A DNA stretch of 45,173 nt from Chara braunii (Eukaryota > Streptophyta > Charophyceae > Charales > Characeae). The first letter of the stretch is position 1. Every line of letters starts with the position of its first letter. Position numbers and translations under genes: made by a program. Shown here one piece after another: positions 21,737 through 32,208 of this stretch. Location: contig BFEA01000138.1 of the NCBI GenBank assembly GCA_003427395.1, positions 620,596-665,768 of the forward strand, given 5' to 3'. The notes beneath the pieces are model-generated. The model ran no database searches, had not been told where the DNA came from, and saw only the letters and a program-made list of their open reading frames with translations.

Positions 21737-22255
21737 AGGGCTCATGGCGCAAAGTTGCAAACACTAGCCTCGAAGGAGGGGCATTTGATTAAAAATACTA
21801 GCAGGGGACTTTTCTGTTTTTTTATGAAGGGGGAAATTGATTGCAAGGCTTGCAATGAAGCAGGAACTGCCACGTAATTCTCTTCACCCGATTATCGGAA
21901 GGGCTCATGGCGCAAAGTTGCAAACACTCTGGAGGGGCATTTGATTAAAAATACTAGCAGGGGACCTTTCTTTTTTTTTTTTTTCTTTTTTTTTTTATAG
22001 CAGGGGACCTTTTTTGTTTTTAGATGAAGGGGGAAATTGATTACAAGGCTTGCAATGAAGCAGGAACTGCCACGTAATTCTCTTCACCCGACTATCGGAA
22101 GGGCTCATGGCGCAAAGTTGCAAATCCTCTGGTGGGGCATTTGATTAAAAATACTAGCAGGGGACTTTTTTTTTTTTTTGATGGAGGGGGAAATTGATTG
22201 CAAGGCTTGCAAGGCTTGCAATGAAGGAGGAACTGCCACACACTTCTCTTCGTCA
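21737..22255 (+). repeat. Three-copy tandem array, 163-201 bp units
   Basis: Units begin with AGGGCTCATGGCGCAAAGTT at about 21737, 21900 and 22100. Each continues through GGGGCATTTGATTAAAAATA, a T run, GGGGGAAATTGATTGCAAGG and GGAACTGCCAC. The second unit is longer because of a local duplication of the 'AGCAGGGGACCTTT' and T-run part (21955-22015). It has no coding capacity. Confidence 0.9.
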
Positions 22256-22302
22256 CCCATCTGCTATTTACACTTTTGCATGCGCAGACCCATCAGACGC
22301 AG

Positions 22303-22357
22303 TGGGACGCTGGACCCGCTTTCCAGCAGGTGCTGCTCCCCACCAATAGACTGGAGC
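22303..22357 (+). repeat. CCCCACCAATAGA dispersed repeat, copy 2
   Basis: GGGACGCTGGACCCGCTTTC through CCCCACCAATAGACTGGAGC is nearly identical to 2759-2812. Confidence 0.65.
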
Positions 22358-22359
22358 AT

Positions 22360-24440
22360 TCACCCAGGAGTCTTGCTAAGAGGGTGTGCTCGTACCACCT
22401 CTCCTAGCAAAGACACTGTTTTTTTCCACAAAAAAAGGACCCATCAGACCCAAGTACACACTGAAATGAAATTCTGAAACGAAAGCAAACAGACAGAGCT
22501 ACTCATCACTCGACAAATCATCGACCAAGGTCAGCCGAGGTTCTTTTCCTCGCGACCTCTAAGCATACACAGATTGCATACAGGAGGAGAAGGAGAGGTG
22601 GTGACAGAATCTGGTCAGCCATGGAGATCAGGAGGAGGACGGGTGGTGACAGAATCTGGTCCTTTGTTTGAATGAGGGAGGGGTGGAGAAAAGAGAAAGA
22701 GCCTATATGCTATCAGCAGATTCAGCACAACAAAAGATAGGAAAAAAATTCACATCGGTACGTGCTTAAGCTGCTGCTTCCCTTGGATACAAATCGCTCT
22801 CTTAGATACAAATAGCACACCAGAAAATTGGAACACACGATGGACCGTCTTTCTATGTTTTGCTATAGGCCTATAACAATTCAACAAATGAATCTTGGAA
22901 GATTGGACATGTCACTTGTAATGCTATCTACCTCACAATCATTACAGCCAAGGCAGTGACTGCACAGGGTGCCTACCTGTGTCCATCTGCTGGCAAGATA
23001 ACAAACATTCCTCAGAAAATGAATCCAAGTCGAAAAGACCATGATGATGAGCAATATCACTACCAATTGCTCAAAAGAACACCCTGCTTTTCACATCGAC
23101 CCCGGATCTGTGAGACTCCGCTCAAACAGATCATGCATGCTGCCATAAAATCTTAATTCTCACAAACATTGCTGGGTATGTACATGGCCTCAGGAGGTGA
23201 AAATCCAGCCAGTCATTCCTGGGGAAGGGCCGCAGCAAGGGCGTAATGTGACCAGAACTGTCCTGGCTCATTGCGGCTGACAATAAAGTGTCCCGCATGC
23301 TCTCACCCTTACCCCTCTGGGCGTCGAGCCCTCCGACAGGTATCCCCTCACAACATGAACAGGCAGTTATTCCTCCCTTTCGGGCAAGGCCCAGCCCTAG
23401 GGCGTAGTGGCACCAGAACAGTTCTGCTGCTTGGACGACATGGCTGACTGTAAACCCAGTCCGTTGTTTGTGCTTGAGTCTTCGCAGCGAGTTCTTCACT
23501 ACGAGTATCTTCAACGATGTTGAATAAGTCGTGTCCGTCTCGTTGTGGACTTAACCATCGCCCGTGTAGGAGTACACCCCCTGAGGAGGCCGCCTCCTCC
23601 AATGAAAAGCCAACAGCCAGTTCTGCTACACCCTCAGGTCCATCGGAAGAACCCCTTCCGTTCAATAGACGGGGGGTGCCCTGCCGCCTCCTTGGAAACA
23701 AGGTCACGCAAACATGAAGGCTTCCTTCCACAATGTGACCAACTGGAGCCAGGGACATAGAGGCCTCCCTTCAACATAGAGGCCTCCTGCAAATGAGTTG
23801 CCCTATCCTCTCACAACACAACATACACCACGCGTCCTCCTAAGCGGCCTCCTGCTCAGCAAGCATCCCACTGGCAAGTCAAGTCATTGTGTGCACAGAA
23901 GCCTCAACAGTCTGAGATCGGTCATTGTGTCCTCCTCACATGCAAGTCTAGTCATTGTGTGCACAGAAGCCTCGGCCGTCTGAAATCCCCTGTGGTCTGA
24001 GTCTTGTGCGGACGCATTGAAAACCCTCAAGATGTCTGAAATATCGTGAGAGAGTCGACACCAACTCAGAGCTCAGCCAATTGCCGAACTTTGCAACGGA
24101 TGAGTGGCACTCACTGCATTCCCTTCCCTGCACTGTCATCAGAGCCGAAGAGGACAAGTACGTGCTTACCGCCAGCAAGAACTCGGCGGGACAGAGCTAG
24201 CTAACTAGCACCATTGCTCGGCCTCAGTCAATATCAGTTGCCACCAAAGCATCCAGCGCAGAAGTAGTTATCTGTGACAAAAGGAAAACTTGTATTGTAT
24301 GCAATAGAACAGCAAGAACTTGTGAATAACATCATTAGGCCTTCACTGTATTAATCTGGTGTACAATTGTACAGCGCGATCAGTGCAATGGCGGGAATCA
24401 TTTCACAGTTCCGACCAATGACCTGATCTGAATGTAGCCA
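22360..24440. other. No recognisable gene; a few short local repeats
   Basis: Small duplications occur, for example GTCATTGTGTGCACAGAAGC at about 23881 and 23951, and two diverged copies of 'ACCAGAAC-GT' near 23250 and 23410. Overlapping open frames on both strands around 23130-23760 carry no recognised motif. On the minus strand this lies downstream of the LAZ1-type gene, whose 3' untranslated region and polyadenylation site may fall at the upper end. No AATAAA-type signal was pinned down. Confidence 0.4.
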
Positions 24441-24445
24441 TACAT

Positions 24446-24502
24446 AGAAGAAGAAGAAGAAGAAGAAGAAGAAGAAGAAGAAGAAAGAAGAAGAAGAAGA
24501 AG
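24446..24502. repeat. (GAA)n microsatellite
   Basis: About eighteen AAG/GAA units with one break near 24485. It lies about 160 bp beyond the stop codon of the LAZ1-type gene, in its probable 3' flank. Confidence 0.95.
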
Positions 24503-24658
24503 GCTTGAGATGTCAATCAAGCAGTGGATAGTCAGTGACCACTCGTCCATGTGCAGACACTTGAGAACAGGCAACGAGTGTGTTACATTGTGCTGCCATC
24601 TCTATTGTGGGATATGCGCAACACAACGAAGGTTGAGGTTATGGCCTCTGCTACGGTA

Positions 24659-25156
24659 CTACCTCTTGGCTCCCCTACCTCCCCTAAGTGGGGGTTTCCT
24701 ATCAAAAACGATCTCGACAATGTCTCCTTCGATCTCTCTCCTTCCTTTCCCCTGACCTCTTCCCTTCCTAGGAGGTCTGGGCTCCAGTCTCTGTTCCACT
24801 ATTTCACCCCCAACTGCTGGCCTGTTCAGCTCCCCAACTGCTGGCCTGTCCAGCCTGCCATGTCCATGAAATATTCCTGTCCTAAATCGCCTCGATGCTC
24901 TCAGGATTCCACTGTCACTCTGACTCCCAAGCAGCATAGGGTCATCGATTCCCCGGACGGGACCAATTCCCACGTTCCTTTCCCCACCGACACCTATCCA
25001 TGAATCATCCTTGCTCTCTTGCCAGAAGGTGCAGTCTCTCATTTTCAAGTGGGTGCTCCAGCTGTTGATGACACCAATCCCATCTTGCAGCTTCTGCCTG
25101 GCTCTTTCGACAGGCTCCACAGCTTGCGACACTGTAAACCTGACATCCTTCACAAC
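24659..25156 (-). CDS. LAZ1: LAZ1/TMEM184 (DUF300) protein, C-terminal exon
   Basis: This is the last exon in the window of a LAZ1-type seven-helix membrane protein. It begins at 25156 after the acceptor TTTGACATTGCCGCAG, in phase 0. It reads VVKDVRFTVSQAVEPVERAR, and later KDDSWI and VRGIDDPMLLGSQSDSG. Both are hallmarks of the cytosolic tail of plant LAZ1 proteins (VKDVRFTV-QAVEP and the RGIDDP-L-GS-SDSG block). The frame stays open to a stop at 24659, giving 165 codons. The last 60 residues are basic and contain a small duplication (RPAVGELNRPAVG), so the true end could involve an unseen splice. In Arabidopsis, LAZ1 acts in immune-type cell death and its paralogues affect vacuole integrity and brassinosteroid signalling. 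Confidence 0.85.
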   Translation of the reverse strand, partial: VVKDVRFTVSQAVEPVERARQKLQDGIGVINSWSTHLKMRDCTFWQESKDDSWIGVGGERNVGIGPVRGIDDPMLLGSQSDSGILRASRRFRTGIFHGHGRLDRPAVGELNRPAVGGEIVEQRLEPRPPRKGRGQGKGRREIEGDIVEIVFDRKPPLRGGRGAKR

Positions 25157-25484
25157 CTGCGGCAATGTCAAAGAGGAGAACAACGCCAACCAACCAGCCC
25201 GAGCAATGGCACGACCAGCCAACTCAGGTAAGTTCCACTTCCCTGCAAATGCCTAACTTGCAAAAGAGATGAAGCCAACAATGAAGCTGCAGACGAAGAT
25301 AAGTCCAAAACTACAGCACTACATTTCTCACCCAGCTTGTCAAACAACAATCGAAAGAAGACCTAGGAATTGTTGCCGCCAACTTTAGGAATGCAGATCC
25401 CAAGCACAGAGGCATCCACAGATCTCGCTTCTGCGTTATTGTCCGTTTCCGAGATTCCGCTCCTCTTTCTCTGAGATTTCTGGA

Positions 25485-25611
25485 CTACCTTCTTCCCCCG
25501 AATACAACATATGGTAATTATAGCTGTATTGGGGGTATATATCAATCTACAGACTCTAAACACAGTTATAATGACCGTACAGAGTACGTTGTTTTCGTGG
25601 GAAGAAGGTGG
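25485..25611. mobile_element. MITE with CTACCTTCTTC termini (ATTATAGCTGTAT family), copy 1
   Basis: Left arm CTACCTTCTTCCCCCGAA and right arm TTTTCGTGGGAAGAAGGTGG are inverted repeats. Inside each arm is AATTATAGCTGTAT or its inverted form. Related copies are at 38160-38270, 41104-41270 and 44172-44247. This copy lies within the 651-bp intron between two LAZ1 exons. No target duplication was seen, and the superfamily is unknown. Confidence 0.75.
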
Positions 25612-25807
25612 CGAGTTGGCACCTGCGTGGTTCAGCCCGCCCATCCGGCCGAGTCATGCAACAGGTTGTTTTTGTTGTTTGGAGAGCGCTGTTCAACAAT
25701 GGCCAAAAAAGTTGAAAAAAAAAAAAAAAAAAAAAAAAAAGGGAATTCTGTACAGTGACTGGGAACAAGGCAAAGGAGGCAAAAGGGTATGTGAAATGAC
25801 TCCCTAC

Positions 25808-26059
25808 CGTATTGCTACCACCGACAAGCATGTTGCTCACACTTTCACTGAAGCTTGGTGGTCCTTCTGAGATGTCCATGGGGCTGTCCATGGGCCATTT
25901 CACAAATGCAGGTTTTTCGCTCTCCAGCACCTCATCCACATCTGGAGGTCCTCCTGCATAATCTCTCAGTACACGAACTTCGGCCGTGCACCCCACCCTC
26001 AGGTTCTGGTATGGGGTTGCAGGAAATACATACAGATGGGCTGCAGCTGCTATTGACAT
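25808..26059 (-). CDS. LAZ1: LAZ1/TMEM184 protein, penultimate exon
   Basis: The exon begins at 26059 after GTGGCCGTGCAG and ends at 25808 before the donor GTAGGG: 252 bases, 84 codons, phase 0 at both ends. It encodes MSIAAAAHLYVFPATPYQNL (end of the last transmembrane helix and its conserved V-FPA-PY motif). Next come EVRVLRDYAGGPPDVDEVLE (the family's VLGDYA...D-DEV-DSE block) and SEKPAFVKWP, then SESVSNMLVGGSNT leading into the next exon. Phase and homology agree on both sides. A (CA)n microsatellite occupies 26143-26184 in the preceding intron. That intron is about 6.5 kb and full of transposon remains. Confidence 0.9.
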
Positions 26060-26141
26060 CTGCACGGCCACAACCACAAACGCAGATAACCACATTCTCC
26101 GGTTACTCTTCCCCAACTTCCACCCCAACACAACCCTCCAA

Positions 26142-26142
<1 letters not shown>

Positions 26143-26184
<42 letters not shown>
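26143..26184. repeat. (CA)n microsatellite
   Basis: About twenty-one CA units in the large LAZ1 intron, about 85 bases upstream of the penultimate exon on the gene's strand. A-rich and AAT runs follow at 26315-26378. Confidence 0.95.
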
Positions 26185-26185
<1 letters not shown>

Positions 26186-26992
26186 CCATCAGTCAAATGA
26201 ATCCTGGGCAGACTGTCGGGGTTCAACCTCCTAACGAGTCAGTGAAAGTCCGACGAAACAGTCTGGCAGAGTCATGCTTTTTTTTAGTGTACAGCGAATA
26301 TGACAAGTTCACAACACACACACACACAAAAAAAAAAAAAAACTAATAATAATAATAATAATAAAAATAAAAATAAAAAAATCAGATGAACCGGAAGGCG
26401 GGGTGGCAAAAAAACAGGGAAGCAAGGGGCCTCACGTGATATCTAACCCCCCCCTCAGTAAAAGGCTCTTTTTCACAGACTAAGCCATCACCAGTGTGTC
26501 ACCTCATACCCTGTCGCATACCGTAAAGGTGCAGACCAGAACAAGAACCGACCTCTCTCACATAGTACAAGATAGCGCAGCGATCCGAACAATCAATGTT
26601 GCAATGCAGACCAAACATACATCATCATCATTCCATGGTGTGAAGGGCCTGGCGCTCACACAGGAAGAATGCGCCAGTCCCCAACCATACACAGACGAAG
26701 AAGAGGGGGGTTAAACGAAGAAGAGGGGAATGTCGTCAACACCAAGTCTTCGGTACAGTCCCAAATAATCCCTCGTCCAATGTCTCAATCCCAATGTGAA
26801 GTCTGGATCCAAATGTCGTCAAGTCCCAAAGTCACCAATCTCTCTCTCTCTCTCTCTCGTAGTCTGCAGATACTGAGAAGTTAGGTAGCGAGAGGGTGAG
26901 GGAGAGATGGTGGACTTAGAAGAGAAAGAAGAAGAACTCTCGCCCTCTCTCTCTGTCCGGTACTAACCTCTGAAGGTGGCGCCTTGTTGCAG

Positions 26993-27029
26993 GTACATCG
27001 AAGACGAAGCTGGAGCTATGGCGCCACAG
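26993..27029 (+). other. Possible plus-strand micro-exon with textbook splice signals
   Basis: TACTAAC (26961-26967), an ideal branch-point sequence, lies 25 bases before the acceptor CTTGTTGCAG (26983-26992). Thirty-seven bases later is the donor GTAAGT (27030-27035). The enclosed 37 bases read, in one frame, YIEDEAGAMAPQ and contain an ATG. A further acceptor-like CTACTACTACTGCAG ends near 27142. It lies inside, and antisense to, the LAZ1 intron. No protein family is recognisable and chance is possible. Confidence 0.3.
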
Positions 27030-27441
27030 GTAAGTCTCCCTGGTCTCCGCCAACCATCTCTCTCACCCCAACGCTACTCTAGCTCCTAATAGCGCCCAGC
27101 GCTGAAGACTACTGCTAACGCTACTACTACTACTACTGCAGCGCTCCTCCAGAGTGCTGCCGCCGAATCCTGAAGACTGCCTCCTGCCTCCTGCACGTGA
27201 AGTGCCTGGGAAGTCCCTATGAACTACCTCCTGACTGCCTGCAGCCTGCAGGGCGGGCCAGTCTTATATAGTGCTGGCCCGTCCAGGAGGCTGCTCTTGC
27301 CAAAGCCAAAACGTGCCAGACCCTGGCGTTGAAGTTCAAACGAAGGTTGTCTTGAAAACAGGCCCAAAATGGCCTGTGCTAAAACCCTGGTCTGGTGCCT
27401 AAGTTTCAGGGCAGGTCGACTTTATGAGGGCCTGAAAATGG

Positions 27442-27582
27442 CCCTCGTTTTCAGGCTTTTAGGCTGAAATGACACGGGGCCTGTAGGCCCTCGTTTTCAG
27501 GCTTTCAGGCTGAAAACGACACGGGGCCTGTAGGCCCTTGTTTTCAGGCTTTCAGGCTGAAAACGACACAGGGCCTGTAGGG
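27442..27582. repeat. 46-47 bp tandem repeat, three copies, each with a hairpin
   Basis: Units start at 27442, 27488 and 27535 with CCCTCGTTTTCAGGCTTT. Within the second and third units GTTTTCAG and CTGAAAAC are inverted repeats about nine bases apart, a potential 8-bp stem. The preceding 140 bases hold looser 'GGCCTG-AAAA-GGCC' relatives. Low-GC variation and high identity suggest recent expansion. Confidence 0.85.
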
Positions 27583-27866
27583 CCCTTACTTTTCCTTGTT
27601 TGGTCGGGCCTTGCAGGGCCGTGTGGATGCGCAGTATGCCACATACCCCCTCCCGGCACCTTCCCATCGCGTTTAGTATAAAACTCGTGTAGCCTCGTGA
27701 CTGTTTGCTTTTTCATTTTCGTTTTGTTTTCCTGCCTCTTTCTGCCTTTTGGTTCTTTATCTGGAGCAGGAATCTGAGATGACCTGTGCAGCTGTGGCCG
27801 AACATGGACCTGTATACTATCAGGATTCAAAATTTCAGACTGCTGATTCTTTTTCCACCTTCTTTG

Positions 27867-27966
27867 CAGGGTTGCATACTTGCCGACCGCCGACCGTATT
27901 GCAGCCGACCAGTCAGACTACAACCATCCACTGATTTTTTTTCAAATCTGAATTGGGGGCTGTACT
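27867..27966 (+). mobile_element. Solo end of a hAT-like element (CAGGGTTGCA family)
   Basis: CAGGGTTGCATACTTGCCGA and the following 85 bases (CCGTATTGCAGCCGACCAGT, ACAACCATCCACTGATTTTT, AATTGGGGGCTGTACT) match the inverted right end of the 33473-35366 element. Only this end is present. No partner end or target duplication was found nearby. Confidence 0.7.
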
Positions 27967-28549
27967 GTGCTCTCATCTTCTTCTCCCTTCTTCCTCCTCT
28001 TCCGATAACCAATTACAGCAACAAATGAGCGGATCAACAGGCATCATGTCCGAGTATTCCCCCTTACTGCCAGCAGTCAAAGAGCTCTACTTTCAGCCCC
28101 AACATCACTTCTCTCGTCTTGGTTGCATCTCTAGCTAGGTATCGCACGCCATGATTTCAATGTGTTGACTGTGCAATGAGTGAGAAGACATATTACCCCG
28201 CAGTCATGCTCCTGCCCCGCCCCGAGGGTGAAGCTAGGCGAAGCTCCTCTTGCGCGGTGGAGTGGGAGGGTAGGAAGACGACATCCATGGCTATTTAGTA
28301 GTTGGGTATTAGGGTAGAAGAAAGCGCCTCATGCCAAGCTACGGAGAAGGGTAGACGAAGGGTGTAGAGGTTTTGGCACTGCATCTAGAAGGCCCCTGTG
28401 TGGGTATCAGCTGGTACTGGATCCCATCTGAAGGTGTGACTCAATAGAGATGGGAGAGACAGGGCAGTACGTACCTTGTCCTTTGAACATCTGTGACGAA
28501 CACGGGCGAGCTGCCCTAGCTAGAGATACGCAAGTGCAAATTGACTTCA

Positions 28550-29010
28550 TGTATTCAGATCATGAATACTACGGTGCTTGAAGACTCAATCTAGAGCGTC
28601 AACTAAGGTAGCTAGATGCGCACGAGAAATTGATGAATTTGACTTCAAACCTAGGCTACCAGCCGGGCCGCCCGGGTCCCGGGTGGCCAGCCCGTGCAAG
28701 GACAAGGGAGGGTCCCAGCAAAAAAAAAAAAAAAAAATCCAAAAAATCCGAAAAAAAACTATGTTATGCAGAAAAATAAACTGAACAACTTTTGCCTCAG
28801 GGTCACATCAAAATTCTTTACCAAATTTAAAATATAAAATAAAAATTTAAAATATTTATTATTATTTTTATTTTTTAAATCTATTTGGCCCGGCCGGGCA
28901 AGTGACCCCGGGCCACTCTGGTAGCCTAGCTTCAAACTGCAACTAGTCAACGGAAAATACAATGTAGTTGCTGATGCTTTGGGAGAGCAAAATTCTCCGG
29001 AATGATCAGG
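28550..29010 (+). pseudogene. Second Ty3 remnant: RNase H segment split by a MITE
   Basis: Left of the MITE, one frame gives LKTQSRASTKVAR then CAREIDEFDFK. Right of it the text resumes LQLVNGKYNVVADALGEQNS, restoring the typical Ty3 RNase H ending (RW--FIDEFDF---...GK-NVVADALS). MYSDHE-like sequence precedes it. It lies in the large LAZ1 intron on the strand opposite to the gene. The integrase-tail fragment at 30310-30840 is probably the same insertion. Confidence 0.7.
28651..28929 (+). mobile_element. hAT-like MITE (CTAGGCTACCAG family), copy 2
   Basis: Terminal repeats CTAGGCTACCAG and CTGGTAGCCTAG are flanked by a perfect 8-bp duplication CTTCAAAC (28643-28650 and 28930-28937). The left arm is CCGGGCCGCCCGGGTCCC. 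The core is A/T-rich and contains CTATGTTATGCAGAAAAATA. It interrupts the conserved RNase H text of a Ty3 remnant exactly, which confirms the boundaries. Closest relatives are 34003-34325 and 44701-44986, in the same orientation. Non-coding. Confidence 0.93.
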
Positions 29011-29289
29011 ACCATCTCCATGCAGTACTGGAACTACCGCAGAGGACTGATGACATACACAGAAGATAGCGTTCTTCATGAGATCATCGCTAGAGTATGA
29101 GCGAAGCCGCACGAAGCCGCACAGAGTACCAGAGTATGGAGTCGCAAATTGACTGACTGCTGCTCCTCACATCCGCTGGAAGAAGATAGACTGTGCATTC
29201 AGGGTAGCAAGGAAATTCACAGAATTATACTTGGCGAATGCCATTGTTATGTGACTGATTGAAAACGCAATAAAGCAGAGAGCCTCAAC

Positions 29290-30040
29290 AGATTGCGATA
29301 TGCACAGCGGGAGCTCAACAATCCAGAAGACTGGAAATGGTCAATTCATAGTCCCTCCTCGCCTCTCTCCTGCTCGATCAGTACCACAAAGAACCCAAGA
29401 ATCTCAACCAAGAATAAACCAAGCTTCAACAAGCCTCTGGACTCTGGAGCCTTCCTCCTTCCTACAGCATCCTCCTCCACACAGCCAGCTATGGCGCACA
29501 GCCCAACACACAGCGCCCAGCCCTAATCCTTGCAGAAGCCCAGCGCTTCCCTCCTATGGTCTCCTAGGAAGGTAACTATAAGTTGGTCTACCTTTGCCCC
29601 AGACCGCTACTGTGGTTATTGGAAAACCACAGACCCATAACTGTCAGTTGGTCTTAGGTCCTAGGCGGTCCAGTCCGATAGGTTGGTTTAGAAATCAGAA
29701 GTATAAATAGTAGGTCTGAAGTCTTAGCTCTCTTTGGCAGAGCAGTTGTTTAGTGCGCTCTTGATGCCGCCAGGCTGCTGGAGCAGCACTGTAGCTGGCC
29801 AGCCTCCACTAGGGTTTGAGCGGGGCAGTGAAGCAGGCGCTTCATCTGCTGGCACCATATCTGTGCCGTGCAGTTAGGTGCTGCCAAATCTTTTTCTTCA
29901 AGCTGGAGGTTCCTTCTTCATTCTGAAGCTGGCACTGCTTATTCTGGGCCAGGGAGGTTCCTGGCCCAGCACTGGGGCACCTGAGTGTTGTCTGGGTTAT
30001 GTTAGATTAACGGGTGAGTAGTGACAATTACGTCATGCAA
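29290..30040. other. DNA separating two halves of the second Ty3 remnant; no gene seen
   Basis: No protein similarity is visible. It contains AGTATAAATAG (about 29700), a good TATA-like string, and C- and T-rich stretches. It might be an insertion or an LTR of another element, but no repeat partner was found. Confidence 0.35.
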
Positions 30041-30277
30041 GTTTGACCAACTTGTTCATCTGCTCAGTTTGACCAACTTGTTCATCTGCTCAGTTTGACC
30101 AACTTGTTCATCTGCTCAGTTTGACCAACTTGTTCATCTGCTCAGTTTGACCTTCCTGGCTCAGGATCCTAGTTACCTATGTTGTCCAGTAGGCTGAGCA
30201 GATGAACAAGTTGGTCAAACTGAGGGGTCAAGTCAATGTACGCACAATGGTCAAACTGAGCAGATGAACAAGTCGGT
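30041..30277. repeat. 26-bp direct array facing two inverted copies (long hairpin)
   Basis: GTTTGACCAACTTGTTCATC + TGCTCA is repeated four times exactly (starts 30041, 30067, 30093, 30119), plus an 8-base fifth start at 30145. After a 40-base spacer the complement appears at 30194-30220. It appears again, with small changes, at 30249-30277. A transcript could fold into several alternative 26-bp stems. No coding potential. Confidence 0.92.
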
Positions 30278-30309
30278 ACAACAAACCGTTTGCATGCACA
30301 TGAGACCCA

Positions 30310-30840
30310 GCCAGGTGAAGTGGGATGAAAATCTGCGCAAGGTAGCCAGCGCGTACAGTAATTAAGTACACCTATGCACTAGCAGGACATCTAACGAATT
30401 GCATAAAGGGTGAAGCCTCGTAAATCGATTGATTGTCTGAATCCAGGCCAAATTCAGAAATTATGAGTTTGCGATGAGGTATGATAAAAGCCTGCAGAGA
30501 GTCACTGCAAACAAGTATCACGGAGCAGCAACAATTCGTCGTGGGCAACCTAGTCTGGGTAAAATCTAAAGAATTTGAACTAGAGGAAGTAATTTCTCAA
30601 AACTTTGATATCTGCAGAGTGAGGACCTTCAGAAGTGTTAGATGTCATATAAGAGATGTCGATGGTCCTTCGTATATATTATTGATGCTCCTCTGCACCT
30701 ACGAACTTTGCCCGTATTCCATGTGTCCAAACTGTTGCCCGCCAATGCAGACAAGTCTTACTGTGCGTAGACCAATGATTCCACCTGATATGGACTGTAG
30801 CTTTGACATTTACTGAATAGTTGACCATAATATATTATTA
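30310..30840 (+). pseudogene. Second Ty3 remnant: integrase core end and C-terminus
   Basis: One frame gives KWDENLRKVASAYSN and LCTSRTSNELHKG, the end of an integrase core. Then QFVVGNLVWVKSKEFELEEV, DVDGPSYI, and (after a shift) HLRTLPVFHVSKLLPANADK. PMIPPDMDCSFDIY and IVDHN follow, matching the start of a chromodomain region. Frames change at least three times. Its text resembles but does not duplicate the element at 3.4-14.3 kb (which has WDENLPKLQ and HLKTYPLFHASNLLPYVEG), so the two are relatives, not copies. Confidence 0.7.
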
Positions 30841-32001
30841 TATTGAAGACATGAAGGAGGGACAACCTCAGCAACAACTAAGAGCACATGCATATCAGGA
30901 CCTAGAAGAGGATAGGTGGTTCCCGAAAGATTGATGAAGTGAGACCACCCCCAGGATTGTCTCACACTACCGACAGGCTAGAAGGGGATTTCACATTACA
31001 GGTCGATAAAGAGGTATTAACTTTCCTAGATGACCTCAAATTTAGGCTGGTGGGACTGAAAGTCACTGAAAGGATTTCACGGATCTCAGGGTTCCGGTCC
31101 TAGTTCCGAGTCCCAGTGTCCCATGTACCACCATAACCCCAACCAGTAGGACTGTGTGTTGTAGGCCGGTTGGTGCCGTAGGTCTATGCCGTACCGTAAG
31201 TCAGTAGGCCCTGCAGGTCTGCACAGTGGACCGGTATAGGCCGGTTAGTTACGATGTCAGTTCGTCAGTCAGTCTCAGCGCAGCCTCCGGAAGTCTGTGA
31301 AAACTCCGGAGGCCCAACCACGGCTGCAGGGAAAGGTACTAGCTCCAGAAAAGCCCAGGATCGGGAAATGCAGCAAGTACAAAAAGTTGGAAAGCAGCCC
31401 AGCGTCAACACAGTTGGAATCTGTGCCTGTCGCGGATGCGCTGCTGTGGACTTGTGCGGTCAAGCAATGGATGAGGAATCGTGGTCACTCAGGGACTCGG
31501 CGGTGAGATGGGATGAGCGGTTGACGGCACCGATGATACGGGCTGAGGCTAAATATATATAGTATTAAACAAGCTATTTCCACAGATTGGACCTTCAGAG
31601 TTCAAAGTAAGTGCTTTTCTGCCAAAGCGCTGAAGTTGTTTGTGAGTGAGACACTGGGGGAAGGGGTTTCCTGGCATGCTTACGGCACAAGCCATTGAAG
31701 GTGCAATGACAGAATTGACGTTTTCTTCCTCCTTTTTGTCAAATTTGTTTTACAAAAATCATCTACTCCAGCCTCCCAAGGTCCTAACTTTCTGTCATCG
31801 ACTGCCTACCTACCCGCTACTTGAGTCTTTTGCCTTGCTCAAGTCTTTCCTACTCTACTCCTACCCCGCTGCGCCCGCACAACAACATGACCACAGGTTA
31901 AGTACCGCACTTTCTCAGCACACAAGTACCCCAGCGGGTCACACGCACACCCATGCAATCATGCCGACAGACCACCACACATGGAAACTCGGTAATCACG
32001 C

Positions 32002-32208
32002 ACAAACGCACACACGCACACACGCACACACGCAAACTCAGAAATCTCAGCAGAATATGGGAATCTCTGCAATTCAATCAGATAAGCGGCAACACTCAGA
32101 AAACAACAGGTTTCCCAGTCTGCAATTTTGCAGGTCAGAACATGGGAATCTCAGCAGAATATGGGAATCTCTGCAATTCAATCAGACAAGCAGCAACACT
32201 CAGAACAC
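32002..32208 (+). repeat. ACGC microsatellite and a 62-bp duplication
   Basis: (CACACACGCA)-type units occupy 32002-32036. Then AATCTCAGCAGAATATGGGA and the next 40 bases occur at 32043-32104 and again at 32147-32208 with a few differences. The 220-codon plus-strand frame across this area reads only low-complexity and repeat sequence, so I do not call it a gene. Confidence 0.8.

Noticed and set aside
25019-25157. Dynein-like reading of the LAZ1 tail exon (helical VEPVERARQKLQDGIGVINSW)
   Set aside because: The neighbouring in-phase exons and the RGIDDP...SDSG block clearly identify LAZ1/TMEM184.
26143-26184. Cys-Val repeat peptide on the minus strand
   Set aside because: It is the (CA)n microsatellite. 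The LAZ1 exon begins only at 26059 after a proper acceptor.
30041-30144. Short CRISPR-like array
   Set aside because: The 26-bp repeats are directly adjacent without unique spacers, and the surroundings are eukaryotic intron and retrotransposon DNA.
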